From contig JAKOSS010000439.1 in NCBI GenBank assembly GCA_029777145.1, positions 1-6,823 on the forward strand: DNA of 6,823 nucleotides, in the 5' to 3' direction. Positions 1-5,426 of this stretch are shown here, in pieces. A model generated the notes under the pieces. That model was not told the DNA's origin. It ran no database searches and saw only the letters and a list, made by a program, of their open reading frames with translations. This stretch comes from Acidobacteriota bacterium. GTDB lineage: Bacteria; Acidobacteriota; Blastocatellia; Pyrinomonadales; Pyrinomonadaceae. Position numbers and translations under genes: made by a program. Position 1 is the stretch's first letter, and each line of letters opens with the position of its first letter.

Positions 1-774
1 ACACGCGGAATCGCGCTCCCGACCGAACACGGTTCGTGGGGATTTCTCTTCGAACCGCTCGTCGCCGGGCTGGCGATCGCTTTCTCGGTGCCGGCGCTCT
101 TCATCGCCGTTGCCTACGTCGGCGCGCTCCTGATGCGCCAGCCGCTGAAGATCTACGTCGCCGATCGCATGGCCGGACGTGATCTTCCGCAAACGGCCGT
201 CGCGCTGCGGTTCGTTTTGATCTTTGGCGCGGTGTACGCGTTTGGCGTCGCCGGCAGCCTGGCAACAGCCGAACTCAGGAGCTTCATCCCGATCTTATTG
301 GTTGCGCCATTCGGCGTTTATCAGATCTACGCCGACGCGTCGCGCCAAAGCCGAAACGTCATCCCGGAACTGACCGGCGCAGTAACGATCTCGTCCTCGG
401 CAGCGGTGATCGCGCTCGCTTCCGGACTCGCGCCGGAAACCGCGTACGCGCTCTGGCTCGTCTTCATCGCGCGGCTCATCCCGTCGATCATCTACGTGCG
501 CAACCGACTCCGGCTCGAGAAAGGAAAGGACTTCATGTACGCGCTTCCTGTCGCCTTGCATGTCGTTGCGATCGCAGCGGTTGCGGTCCTGGCTGCTTAT
601 TCCCTGGTCCCGAAACTGCCGCTCGTGATGTTCGCGGCGCTGTTCGTCCGATCGGCGTGGGGATTGTCTGATTACCGGAAAAAAGTGAAGGCGATGCGGA
701 TCGGGGTGATGGAAGTGATCTTCGGCTCGCTGACTGCGATTTCGGTCATATTGGGGTATTATTTTCATGTATGA
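1..774 (+). CDS. YwiC-like integral membrane protein (5' end cut by window)
   Basis: The frame is open from the first base and ends at TGA 772-774, giving 257 visible residues; probably only a few N-terminal residues are missing. Near the start is a P-x-E-H-G-S-W signature (E9, H10, G11, W13 counted from base 1), which I recognise as the N-terminal hallmark of the YwiC-like family, followed by an R-Q-P-L motif in the first cytoplasmic stretch. The rest alternates hydrophobic segments (for example residues 20-44, around 65-80, and several in the C-terminal half) with short Arg/Lys-rich loops, so it is a multipass inner-membrane protein. The family's biochemical role is not established. A GTG at 88 is an internal codon, not the start, because the EHG motif lies upstream of it. 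The stop overlaps the next gene's ATG by 4 nt, implying translational coupling. Family call fairly sure; function unknown. Confidence 0.8.
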   Translation, partial: TRGIALPTEHGSWGFLFEPLVAGLAIAFSVPALFIAVAYVGALLMRQPLKIYVADRMAGRDLPQTAVALRFVLIFGAVYAFGVAGSLATAELRSFIPILLVAPFGVYQIYADASRQSRNVIPELTGAVTISSSAAVIALASGLAPETAYALWLVFIARLIPSIIYVRNRLRLEKGKDFMYALPVALHVVAIAAVAVLAAYSLVPKLPLVMFAALFVRSAWGLSDYRKKVKAMRIGVMEVIFGSLTAISVILGYYFHV

Positions 775-1541
775 CGATGCCCTCCAGCATCTACGGTCCG
801 GTCAGTTCGTGGCGTCTCGGACGCTCGCTCGGCGTCGATGTACTGTGCGTCGATTCGATCTGCTCCTTTGAGTGCGTTTACTGCCAACTTGGAAAAATAA
901 ACCGCGTGACCACAGATCGCGCGGTTTTTGTTTCGACTGAGCAGATCATCTCCGACCTTCTCGCCTCAGACTGGAAATCGGCCGATGTCGTCACCTTCTC
1001 GGGAAGCGGCGAACCGACGCTCGCGGCCAATCTCGGCGATGTAATTGCTGAAATCAAACGAATTACTGAAAAGCCGGTGATCGTGTTGACTAACTCGACG
1101 CTGCTTGATCGGGCTGACGTCCGGGCGGAACTCGCCGGCGCGGACCGCGTTTTCTGCAAGCTCGACGCATGGTCCGAGGACACGCTTCGCCGCTTCGATC
1201 GGCCCGCTGCAGGAATCACGCTGAAGTCGATCGTCGACGGGATCGTCGAATTCCGCCGCTCGTTTCCCGGTTTCGTCGCCATCCAAACCATGCTGATGCG
1301 CATGCCGCACAACGACGAGATCACGGCGTTCGCCGAGATTCTCAAGCGGATCGGCCCGGACGAAGTCCAGCTAAACCTGCCGACGCGGCCGATCCCGCAT
1401 GAATATTTCGTCGAAACGCGCGGCAACGAGGTCGAGTTCGACGAATCGTTCACGCGCCTCAAGACGATCGGAAAGGAAGAACTCGATTCAGTCGCCGAAG
1501 AACTGCGAAAATTGACGAATCTTGAGATTGTCGCACGCTAA
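771..1541 (+). CDS. Radical SAM protein, COG0731 (wyosine-synthetase-like) family
   Basis: This 256-aa protein carries the radical SAM 4Fe-4S motif CxxxCxxC at C31, C35 and C38 (CSFECVYC). Ahead of it is the family N-terminus YGPVSSWRLGRSLGVDV, and after it QLG, then the SAM-binding G-S-G-E-P-T at 78-83, a V-L-T-N strand, and a K-L-D-A segment. This layout matches the bacterial COG0731 group, often labelled wyosine [tRNA(Phe)-imidazoG37] synthetase-like. Bacteria generally lack the wyosine pathway, so that name should not be taken as function; the substrate is unknown. Only two other cysteines are present (C26, C129), so a second classical cluster like that of TYW1 is not evident. The start at 771 overlaps the YwiC-like stop (ATGA). 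A second ATG at 777 would remove only two residues and is an equally plausible start. The substrate could relate to the co-translated membrane protein, but that is inference. Confidence 0.88.
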   Translation: MTMPSSIYGPVSSWRLGRSLGVDVLCVDSICSFECVYCQLGKINRVTTDRAVFVSTEQIISDLLASDWKSADVVTFSGSGEPTLAANLGDVIAEIKRITEKPVIVLTNSTLLDRADVRAELAGADRVFCKLDAWSEDTLRRFDRPAAGITLKSIVDGIVEFRRSFPGFVAIQTMLMRMPHNDEITAFAEILKRIGPDEVQLNLPTRPIPHEYFVETRGNEVEFDESFTRLKTIGKEELDSVAEELRKLTNLEIVAR

Positions 1542-1564
1542 TCCAAAATCAAAAATCCAAAATC
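1541..1564 (+). repeat. AT-rich heptamer tandem repeat in short spacer
   Basis: Directly after the radical SAM stop there are three 7-nt units, ATCCAAA, ATCAAAA, ATCCAAA (1541-1561), plus a partial fourth (ATC). The first unit begins on the last base of the TAA. On the - strand the tract reads as GATTTTG/GATTTTT units, similar in style to the GAATTTT units at 3261-3308. The last unit supplies a weak -10-like CAAAAT (1558-1563) exactly 7 nt before the next ATG. That may be coincidence. Confidence 0.7.
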
Positions 1565-1569
1565 GGCTC

Positions 1570-2943
1570 ATGCATAATATCGACCTCGACATCATGGAAC
1601 TTACCCTCGATGTCATGAAATACGCGATCGGCCGGATCACCAACACACACCCGCCGCTCGGTTTTCCGATGCAGGAAGAAGAACTGTTGGCCACGATCGG
1701 TGAAACGATCACGCCGAAAGGCATCGGCGGCGAACGCGCGTTCGAGATGTTTCGGGAAACGCTGATCAAGTCCAGCGTCTCGATCGATCATCCGCGACAC
1801 CTCGCATTCGTTCCGGCCTCGCCGACGCGCGCCGCGGTGATGTTCGATCTCGTAACTTCGGCGTCGAGCGTCCACGGAGCGTTCTGGCTCGAAGGCGCGG
1901 GCTGCATTTTCGCCGAGAATCAGGCGATGAAATGGCTGGTTTCGCTGACGGGTTTGCCGGACGGCGCGTTCGGAGTATTCACGTCCGGCGGCACGGCGGC
2001 GAATCTTTCGGCGATGGTCGCGGCGCGCGAGGCTTGGAGGGCGAAAGATCCATCGAAGCGATCGACCCGCGGCCTGATCCTCGCCGCGATCTCGGCGCAT
2101 TCCTCGGTTCGTTCGATGGCGAAGGTCATCGACGCCGACATCATCTCGGTTCAAACCGAAGACAAATTCGATGCGGCACAATTGCGCGCGGCCCTCGATT
2201 CGCTTTCCCCGACCGATCGCGAACGTCTTTTCGCCGTCATCGCGACCGGCGGAACGACGAACGCGGGGATCGTCGACGACTTGGACGGGATCGGAAGGAT
2301 CTGCCGCAGGGAAGGACTGTGGTACCACGTCGACGCGGCGTACGGCGGGGGCGCGCTGGCATCGCGACGTGTTCGGAAACTCTTCAAAGGCATCGAAAAG
2401 GCCGACTCGATCACGATCGATCCGCATAAATGGCTCTTTTCGCCGTACGATTGCGGCGCCGTGATCTACAGAAATCCGGAGCTTGCCCGCGCCGCGCATT
2501 CCCAGGAAGGTTCGTACCTCGACATCTTTTCCGATCCGGGTGCGAAGGGATTCAATCCGTCGGATTACCAGATCCAGTTGACGCGACGCGTTCGCGGATT
2601 GCCGCTTTGGTTCTCGCTCGCGATGCACGGCACCGACCGGTACGAAAAGGCGATCAACCGCGGGATCGAACTCGCCCAGATCGCCGGAAATCTGATCCGG
2701 CGTTCGCCGCATGCGCAGCTTGTGCGCGATCCGAGTCTTTCCTGTGTTCTTTTCCGGCGGATCGGCTGGAACGCGGAAAATTACCGCGATTGGACGTACC
2801 GGAATCACAAGTCCGGCTACGCGCTCGTCGCGCCGACAAAAGTCCGGCACGGTTCAGAAACCGAGACCGTCGCGCGGTTCTGTTTCATCAATCCGGACAC
2901 GACCGAGGACGACATCGCCGGAATCCTTGAAACGATGAAATGA
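1570..2943 (+). CDS. Group II PLP-dependent amino acid decarboxylase (aromatic/DOPA decarboxylase family)
   Basis: The product is 457 aa from ATG 1570, close to the usual 450-490 for the family. Visible landmarks in order are the substrate-side segment H-P-R-H-L-A-F; a phosphate-binding T-S-G-G-T (138-142); His177 in S-A-H-S-S-V, matching the family histidine that stacks on the PLP ring; Asp255 in H-V-D-A-A-Y-G-G, which contacts the pyridine nitrogen; and the Schiff-base Lys287 in D-P-H-K-W. The C-terminus has the usual F-I-N-P-D-T-T region. It should release CO2 from an L-amino acid, probably in the cytosol; the substrate cannot be read from motifs (DOPA, tryptophan, tyrosine, glutamate and others are all known in the family). 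A TTG at 1522 in the same frame would run through the repeat spacer and the end of the previous gene, so I reject it. ATG 1594 is an alternative start. There is no clear Shine-Dalgarno. Confidence 0.85.
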   Translation: MHNIDLDIMELTLDVMKYAIGRITNTHPPLGFPMQEEELLATIGETITPKGIGGERAFEMFRETLIKSSVSIDHPRHLAFVPASPTRAAVMFDLVTSASSVHGAFWLEGAGCIFAENQAMKWLVSLTGLPDGAFGVFTSGGTAANLSAMVAAREAWRAKDPSKRSTRGLILAAISAHSSVRSMAKVIDADIISVQTEDKFDAAQLRAALDSLSPTDRERLFAVIATGGTTNAGIVDDLDGIGRICRREGLWYHVDAAYGGGALASRRVRKLFKGIEKADSITIDPHKWLFSPYDCGAVIYRNPELARAAHSQEGSYLDIFSDPGAKGFNPSDYQIQLTRRVRGLPLWFSLAMHGTDRYEKAINRGIELAQIAGNLIRRSPHAQLVRDPSLSCVLFRRIGWNAENYRDWTYRNHKSGYALVAPTKVRHGSETETVARFCFINPDTTEDDIAGILETMK

Positions 2944-2947
2944 GTCG

Positions 2948-2975
2948 GTGGGCAGTGGGCAGTGGGCAGTGGGCA
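2948..2975 (+). repeat. Four exact GTGGGCA heptamers
   Basis: GTGGGCA occurs four times back to back with no mismatch, beginning 4 nt after the decarboxylase stop. Heptameric tandem units of this style are well known as the STRR (short tandemly repeated repetitive) sequences of filamentous cyanobacteria. The match here is in unit length and style, not proof of common origin. Confidence 0.95.
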
Positions 2976-3008
2976 AATGACGATAGACGGAAGATCGGAT
3001 GACGAGGT

Positions 3009-3045
3009 CTTCAATCTTGAATTTTGTTTCTTTAGTTTGATTCTT
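3009..3045 (+). repeat. Degenerate AT-rich heptamer tract, copy 1
   Basis: The tract holds the 14-mer AATCTTGAATTTTG (3013-3026), which recurs exactly at 3262-3275. Downstream T-rich units fall roughly in 7-nt register. It looks like an eroded version of the tract at 3261-3308. Confidence 0.6.
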
Positions 3046-3105
3046 GGAGGATCTCGGAAGAATCGCGCCGTCCGAGCATTCAAGTCATTTAGCTCGGCGA
3101 AGTTA

Positions 3106-3184
3106 CCTCTTTCGCGGTTTTTCGCGTGAATTTGCGGTCAAAGAAAGAGGATCCGACCGCGAAGGGACGCGAATCGTCGCGAAA
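3106..3184. repeat. Imperfect inverted repeat of CGCGAA-type units
   Basis: The arms 3110-3138 and 3156-3184 are 29 nt each and match as inverted copies at 21 of 29 positions without gaps; the conserved cores are ACCGC, ACGCGAA and CGCGAAA. Overlapping alternative stems exist: CCTCTTTC (3106-3113) with GAAAGAGG (3143-3150), 8 bp perfect, and CGCGA (3168-3172) with TCGCG (3177-3181). The right arm can also pair ACCGCG (3156-3161) with CGCGGT (3191-3196). It resembles a dispersed intergenic repeat more than a terminator, since no T-run follows. Confidence 0.75.
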
Positions 3185-3260
3185 AGCGACCGCGGTGGGT
3201 GATTCGCAAACTCGAGAGCATTTCAGATCCTAGTTCGGTGAATTCCCCTTCAGGCTCCTT

Positions 3261-3308
3261 GAATCTTGAATTTTGAATCTTTGAAAATCGAATTTTGAAT
3301 CCTGAACT
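3261..3308 (+). repeat. Degenerate AT-rich heptamer tract, copy 2
   Basis: In 7-nt register the tract reads GAATCTT, GAATTTT, GAATCTT, a spacer unit TGAAAATC of 8 nt, GAATTTT, GAATCCT, then drifts to GAACTCC. The 12-mer GAATTTTGAATC occurs twice (3268-3279 and 3290-3301). The end continues into GC-richer units (CGACTCG), so the array looks composite. Confidence 0.75.
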
Positions 3309-3341
3309 CCCGACTCGGGACCCAAAACTCACGATACATGG

Positions 3342-3353
3342 AGTAGAATTTAC
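3342..3353 (+). promoter_or_regulatory. Start-proximal element of tdh (AGTAGAATTTAC), possible leaderless promoter
   Basis: The 12-mer recurs with one change before kbl (5411-5422). Within it TAGAAT (3344-3349) matches TATAAT at 5 of 6 positions. If it is a -10 box, transcription would begin at about 3356, the A of the tdh ATG, giving a leaderless mRNA. I see no -35 box at proper spacing. A GGAG at 3340-3343 is 12 nt from the ATG, rather far for a Shine-Dalgarno. Promoter role is inference. Confidence 0.4.
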
Positions 3354-3355
3354 CT

Positions 3356-4387
3356 ATGAAAGCCATTGTAAAAAGCAAAGCCGAAGTCGGTCTTTGGCTT
3401 GAAGACGTTCCCGAACCGAAGATCGGGATCAACGACGTTCTGATCCGCATGAAACGCACCGGAATCTGCGGTACGGACGTTCATATTTGGAACTGGGACG
3501 CATGGGCTCAATCGACGATAAAAGTCCCGACAATCCTCGGACATGAGCTCGTCGGAGAGATCGTCGAGGTCGGCTCGAACGTCAACGATTTTTACGTCGG
3601 CGACATCGTTTCGGTCGAGGGCCACCTGGTCTGCGGGCGCTGCCGCAACTGCATGGCCGGACGGCGTTTCAAGTGTGCCCATACGCTCGGATTCGGCGTC
3701 AACACCGACGGCGGATTTGCCGAGTACATGGCCGTGCCGATGACCAACATTTGGAAGCACGAACCCGGCATCGATCTTGACGTCGCGGCGATCTTCGATC
3801 CTTTCGGCAACGCGGTCCATACGGCGCTCGCGTTCGAGGTTTTCGGCGAAGACGTTCTTATCACCGGCGCCGGCCCGATCGGGATCATGGCGGCCGCTGT
3901 CGCGAAACATGCCGGCGCCCGTCACGTCGTCATCACCGACGTCAATCCGGCGCGCCTCGAATTGGCGAAGAAATTCGACGTCACGCTCGCGGTCGATGTC
4001 CGCGAGACCTCGATCGCCGACGTCCAGAAACAGCTCGGAATGAAAGAAGGATTCGATGTCGGCATGGAAATGTCCGGCAATCCGCAGGCGTTCCGCGACA
4101 TGATCGCGAACATGACGCACGGCGGAAACATCGCGTTTCTCGGGATCCCGTCCGACGAGTTCGCGATCAACTGGAAGACGGTGATCTTCAACATGCTCAC
4201 CGTCAAGGGAATTTACGGCCGCGAGATGTATGAGACTTGGTACCAGATGAACGTCCTCGTCGAGGGCGGGCTCGACATTTCGCCGGTCATCACGCACCGC
4301 TTCCATTACACCGAGTTCGAAAAGGGATTTGAGGCGATGCGGACCGGAAACAGCGGCAAAGTGGTCATGAACTGGACGGATGAATAG
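3356..4387 (+). CDS. tdh: L-threonine 3-dehydrogenase (zinc, NAD+)
   Basis: This 343-aa medium-chain, zinc-dependent dehydrogenase oxidises L-threonine with NAD+ to 2-amino-3-ketobutyrate, the first step of the threonine-to-glycine route, in the cytosol. The catalytic zinc ligands and relay residues sit at the same numbers as in E. coli Tdh: Cys38, Thr40, His43, His63, Glu64. The structural zinc lobe has Cys93, Cys96, Cys99 and Cys107. The segment [11 protein letters not shown] is characteristic of Tdh rather than other alcohol dehydrogenases. The NAD-binding loop G-A-G-P-I-G is at 171-176 and the acidic residue ending the next strand is Asp195. The family segment [10 protein letters not shown] and the C-terminal S-G-K-V-V are present. 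No residue needed for function appears missing. Its partner kbl lies downstream on the same strand but is separated by about 1 kb of accessory genes. It may be leaderless (see the upstream element). Confidence 0.97.
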   Translation: MKAIVKSKAEVGLWLEDVPEPKIGINDVLIRMKRTGICGTDVHIWNWDAWAQSTIKVPTILGHELVGEIVEVGSNVNDFYVGDIVSVEGHLVCGRCRNCMAGRRFKCAHTLGFGVNTDGGFAEYMAVPMTNIWKHEPGIDLDVAAIFDPFGNAVHTALAFEVFGEDVLITGAGPIGIMAAAVAKHAGARHVVITDVNPARLELAKKFDVTLAVDVRETSIADVQKQLGMKEGFDVGMEMSGNPQAFRDMIANMTHGGNIAFLGIPSDEFAINWKTVIFNMLTVKGIYGREMYETWYQMNVLVEGGLDISPVITHRFHYTEFEKGFEAMRTGNSGKVVMNWTDE

Positions 4388-4408
4388 AACTTAAGTGGAG
4401 TGTTAGCA

Positions 4409-4780
4409 ATGAGATACAAACAAAATTTGTTGCATATCGCACTGGCGGCCGCATTCGTCATCAGCTCGGTCGCAATTGCCAACGGACAGTCGGTAAAACG
4501 GGCCACGTGGCAGACGTCGGTCGATGACTCGCGACGCGGCGTCGTGACGCTGGGCGTCAGGGACAAATGGGGCACGATGGGATCGTTCACGGCAACATTC
4601 GTCGCGAAGATCGGTGCGAAGACGTTCCGCGGGAGAATGTCGTCGACGGGCGACGAGTGGGCCTACATCGATTTCCCGTCGCAGTTCAACGGAGGAACGC
4701 CGCCTGCCGGAACCTATACGATAACCTTTTACGTCAACGGGGTGGTGATCGGTCGCGACCGGTTTAGGTACCGATTGTGA
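4409..4780 (+). CDS. Small secreted protein of unknown function
   Basis: The product is 123 aa. I chose ATG 4409 because GGAG at 4397-4400 lies 8 nt before it; a GTG at 4400 in the same frame overlaps that site and would add only three residues. The N-terminus is a textbook Sec signal peptide: basic M-R-Y-K, a hydrophobic core around residues 8-24, and a likely cleavage after A-N-G, before Q-S. The mature part (about 95 aa) has no cysteine, is rich in alternating beta-strand patterns, and ends in G-T-Y-T-I-T-F-Y-V-N-G followed by R-F-R-Y-R, reminiscent of a small beta-sandwich. I do not recognise the family. It lies 21 nt after tdh on the same strand and could be co-transcribed with it. Secretion call fairly sure; function unknown. 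Confidence 0.75.
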   Translation: MRYKQNLLHIALAAAFVISSVAIANGQSVKRATWQTSVDDSRRGVVTLGVRDKWGTMGSFTATFVAKIGAKTFRGRMSSTGDEWAYIDFPSQFNGGTPPAGTYTITFYVNGVVIGRDRFRYRL

Positions 4781-4805
4781 TTCGCACGTCACGAGGTTTG
4801 AGACA

Positions 4806-5015
4806 ATGAAGGATATCCCCAGATTGAAGTTGGATAAGACGAAACTGAAGATCAGCAACGGATTCGAGGATTCCGTTGCAAGTGAAATCGACTACTGGCG
4901 TAAAGCATCAGTCAGAGAACGGCTTCAACAAATCGAACGGTTACGGCGACTTAACTATGGAACTAGAGCTACCGGAAGACTTCAAAGAGTTATTCAAATC
5001 ATTGAATGCGAATAG
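4806..5015 (+). CDS. Small conserved protein paired with nucleotidyltransferase (putative antitoxin-like partner)
   Basis: This is a 69-aa, highly charged soluble protein. The start ATG has GAGGT at 4793-4797, 8 nt upstream. The N-terminal third is Lys-rich; the C-terminal half contains Y-W-R-K-A, then E-R-L-Q-Q-I-E-R-L-R-R-L-N-Y-G and R-L-Q-R-V. From memory these resemble short hypothetical proteins found just upstream of stand-alone nucleotidyltransferases of the MNT/AbiEii kind. Its last 59 nt overlap the start of that nucleotidyltransferase in another frame, so the two were probably translated as a coupled pair. An antitoxin role is only inferred from position and size; no DNA-binding motif is evident. 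Because its presumed partner is interrupted, it may be a leftover of a decaying unit. Confidence 0.65.
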   Translation: MKDIPRLKLDKTKLKISNGFEDSVASEIDYWRKASVRERLQQIERLRRLNYGTRATGRLQRVIQIIECE

Positions 5016-5412
5016 TGTTAGGTATCTTTTGATCGGTGGTTATGCCGTTGGCGTTTACGGCTATCCCCGGGCGACGAATGATATCGATATTTTTGTTTCG
5101 GACGACCCCGAAAACGTCGAAAATCTTGTCAAAGCGCTGCGGGATTTCGGTTTTGGGGGATTTGATTTGAGCAAGCTTTTTGAAAGCAACCGGAGCCTGG
5201 TTGAACTTGGTGTTGAGCCGCTCAAAGTTCAAATCATGAACTTTGCCGACGGAATCGACTTTCAAAAGTCATAAGCGTCACGGAAGACCGTTGCGGTAGA
5301 GGATATTTCCATCTGTATCTTGAGCAAATCCGATCTCATCGCGAACAAGCAAAAGACCGGACGATTTAAGGACCTTGCCGACATTGAACAGCTCGAACAG
5401 CTTGGAGATTAG
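4957..5412 (+). pseudogene. MNT/AbiEii-type nucleotidyltransferase interrupted by in-frame TAA
   Basis: ATG 4957 opens a typical N-terminus (L-P-E-D-F-K-E-L-F-K-S-L-N) followed by the nucleotidyltransferase motif G27-G28 with D42-x-D44 (PRATNDIDIFV). The frame stops at TAA 5272-5274 after 105 aa. Reading on in the same frame from 5275 gives 45 more codons to TAG 5410-5412 with family-like sequence: I-L-S-K-S-D-L-I-A-N-K and [10 protein letters not shown]. The spacing across the TAA needs no indel compared with relatives as I remember them, and an aromatic residue (Tyr or Trp) is usual where the stop sits. So a single nonsense change explains it. The position where many relatives have a third catalytic Asp is Gln92 (L-K-V-Q-I-M-N-F). 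A frame extending upstream to 4876 adds 27 residues unlike the family, so I reject that start. It is probably inactive, or expressed as a 105-aa fragment; a base-call error is possible. Confidence 0.75.
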
Positions 5413-5422
5413 TAGGATTTAC
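5411..5422 (+). promoter_or_regulatory. Start-proximal element of kbl (AGTAGGATTTAC)
   Basis: It differs at one base from the element before tdh (3342-3353). It overlaps the final TAG of the broken nucleotidyltransferase frame and ends 4 nt before the kbl ATG. Two readings compete: TAGGAT (5413-5418) as a weak -10 box (4 of 6) giving a leader of about 2 nt, or AGGA (5414-5417) as a Shine-Dalgarno 9 nt from the ATG. The sequence alone cannot decide. Confidence 0.35.
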
Positions 5423-5426
5423 GATT

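Larger units (their letters stand above)
2944..3355. other. 412-nt gene-free, repeat-rich intergenic region
   Basis: I find no credible gene on either strand. Short minus-strand frames here are translations of repeats. Contents from left to right: GTGGGCA heptamers; a degenerate AT-rich heptamer tract around 3009-3045; a 6-bp stem CCGAGC/GCTCGG (3072-3077 with 3092-3097, 14-nt loop); the inverted repeat at 3106-3184; a second heptamer tract at 3261-3308; and the start-proximal element of tdh. A GGAGG at 3046-3050 is not followed by a coding start. I see no T-run terminator for the decarboxylase gene. Confidence 0.75.

Noticed and set aside
1522..1569. TTG start for the decarboxylase
   Set aside because: The added 16 residues translate the end of the previous gene and the heptamer spacer; ATG 1570 fits the family better.
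1549..2850. 433-aa open frame on the - strand opposite the decarboxylase
   Set aside because: It is rich in Arg, Asp and Glu with no recognisable domain, and lies opposite a frame with all PLP motifs. It is a GC-rich shadow.
2948..3308. CRISPR array
   Set aside because: The repeat units are 7 nt with no spacers, and no cas gene is present.
2817..3332. Short - strand frames with repeated Phe/Lys/Ile or Cys-Pro-Leu-Pro patterns
   Set aside because: These are translations of the heptamer repeats, a known source of spurious proteins.
3268..3349. Full -35/-10 promoter for tdh
   Set aside because: TTGAA-like strings come from the heptamer repeat and are not at 16-18 nt from the -10-like TAGAAT.
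3350..4306. 318-aa open frame on the - strand opposite tdh
   Set aside because: It mirrors a fully motif-complete tdh and has the same charged, low-information composition as other shadows.
4876..4956. Upstream start of the nucleotidyltransferase frame
   Set aside because: The extra 27 residues lie wholly inside the 69-aa gene and do not resemble the family N-terminus, which begins at 4957.
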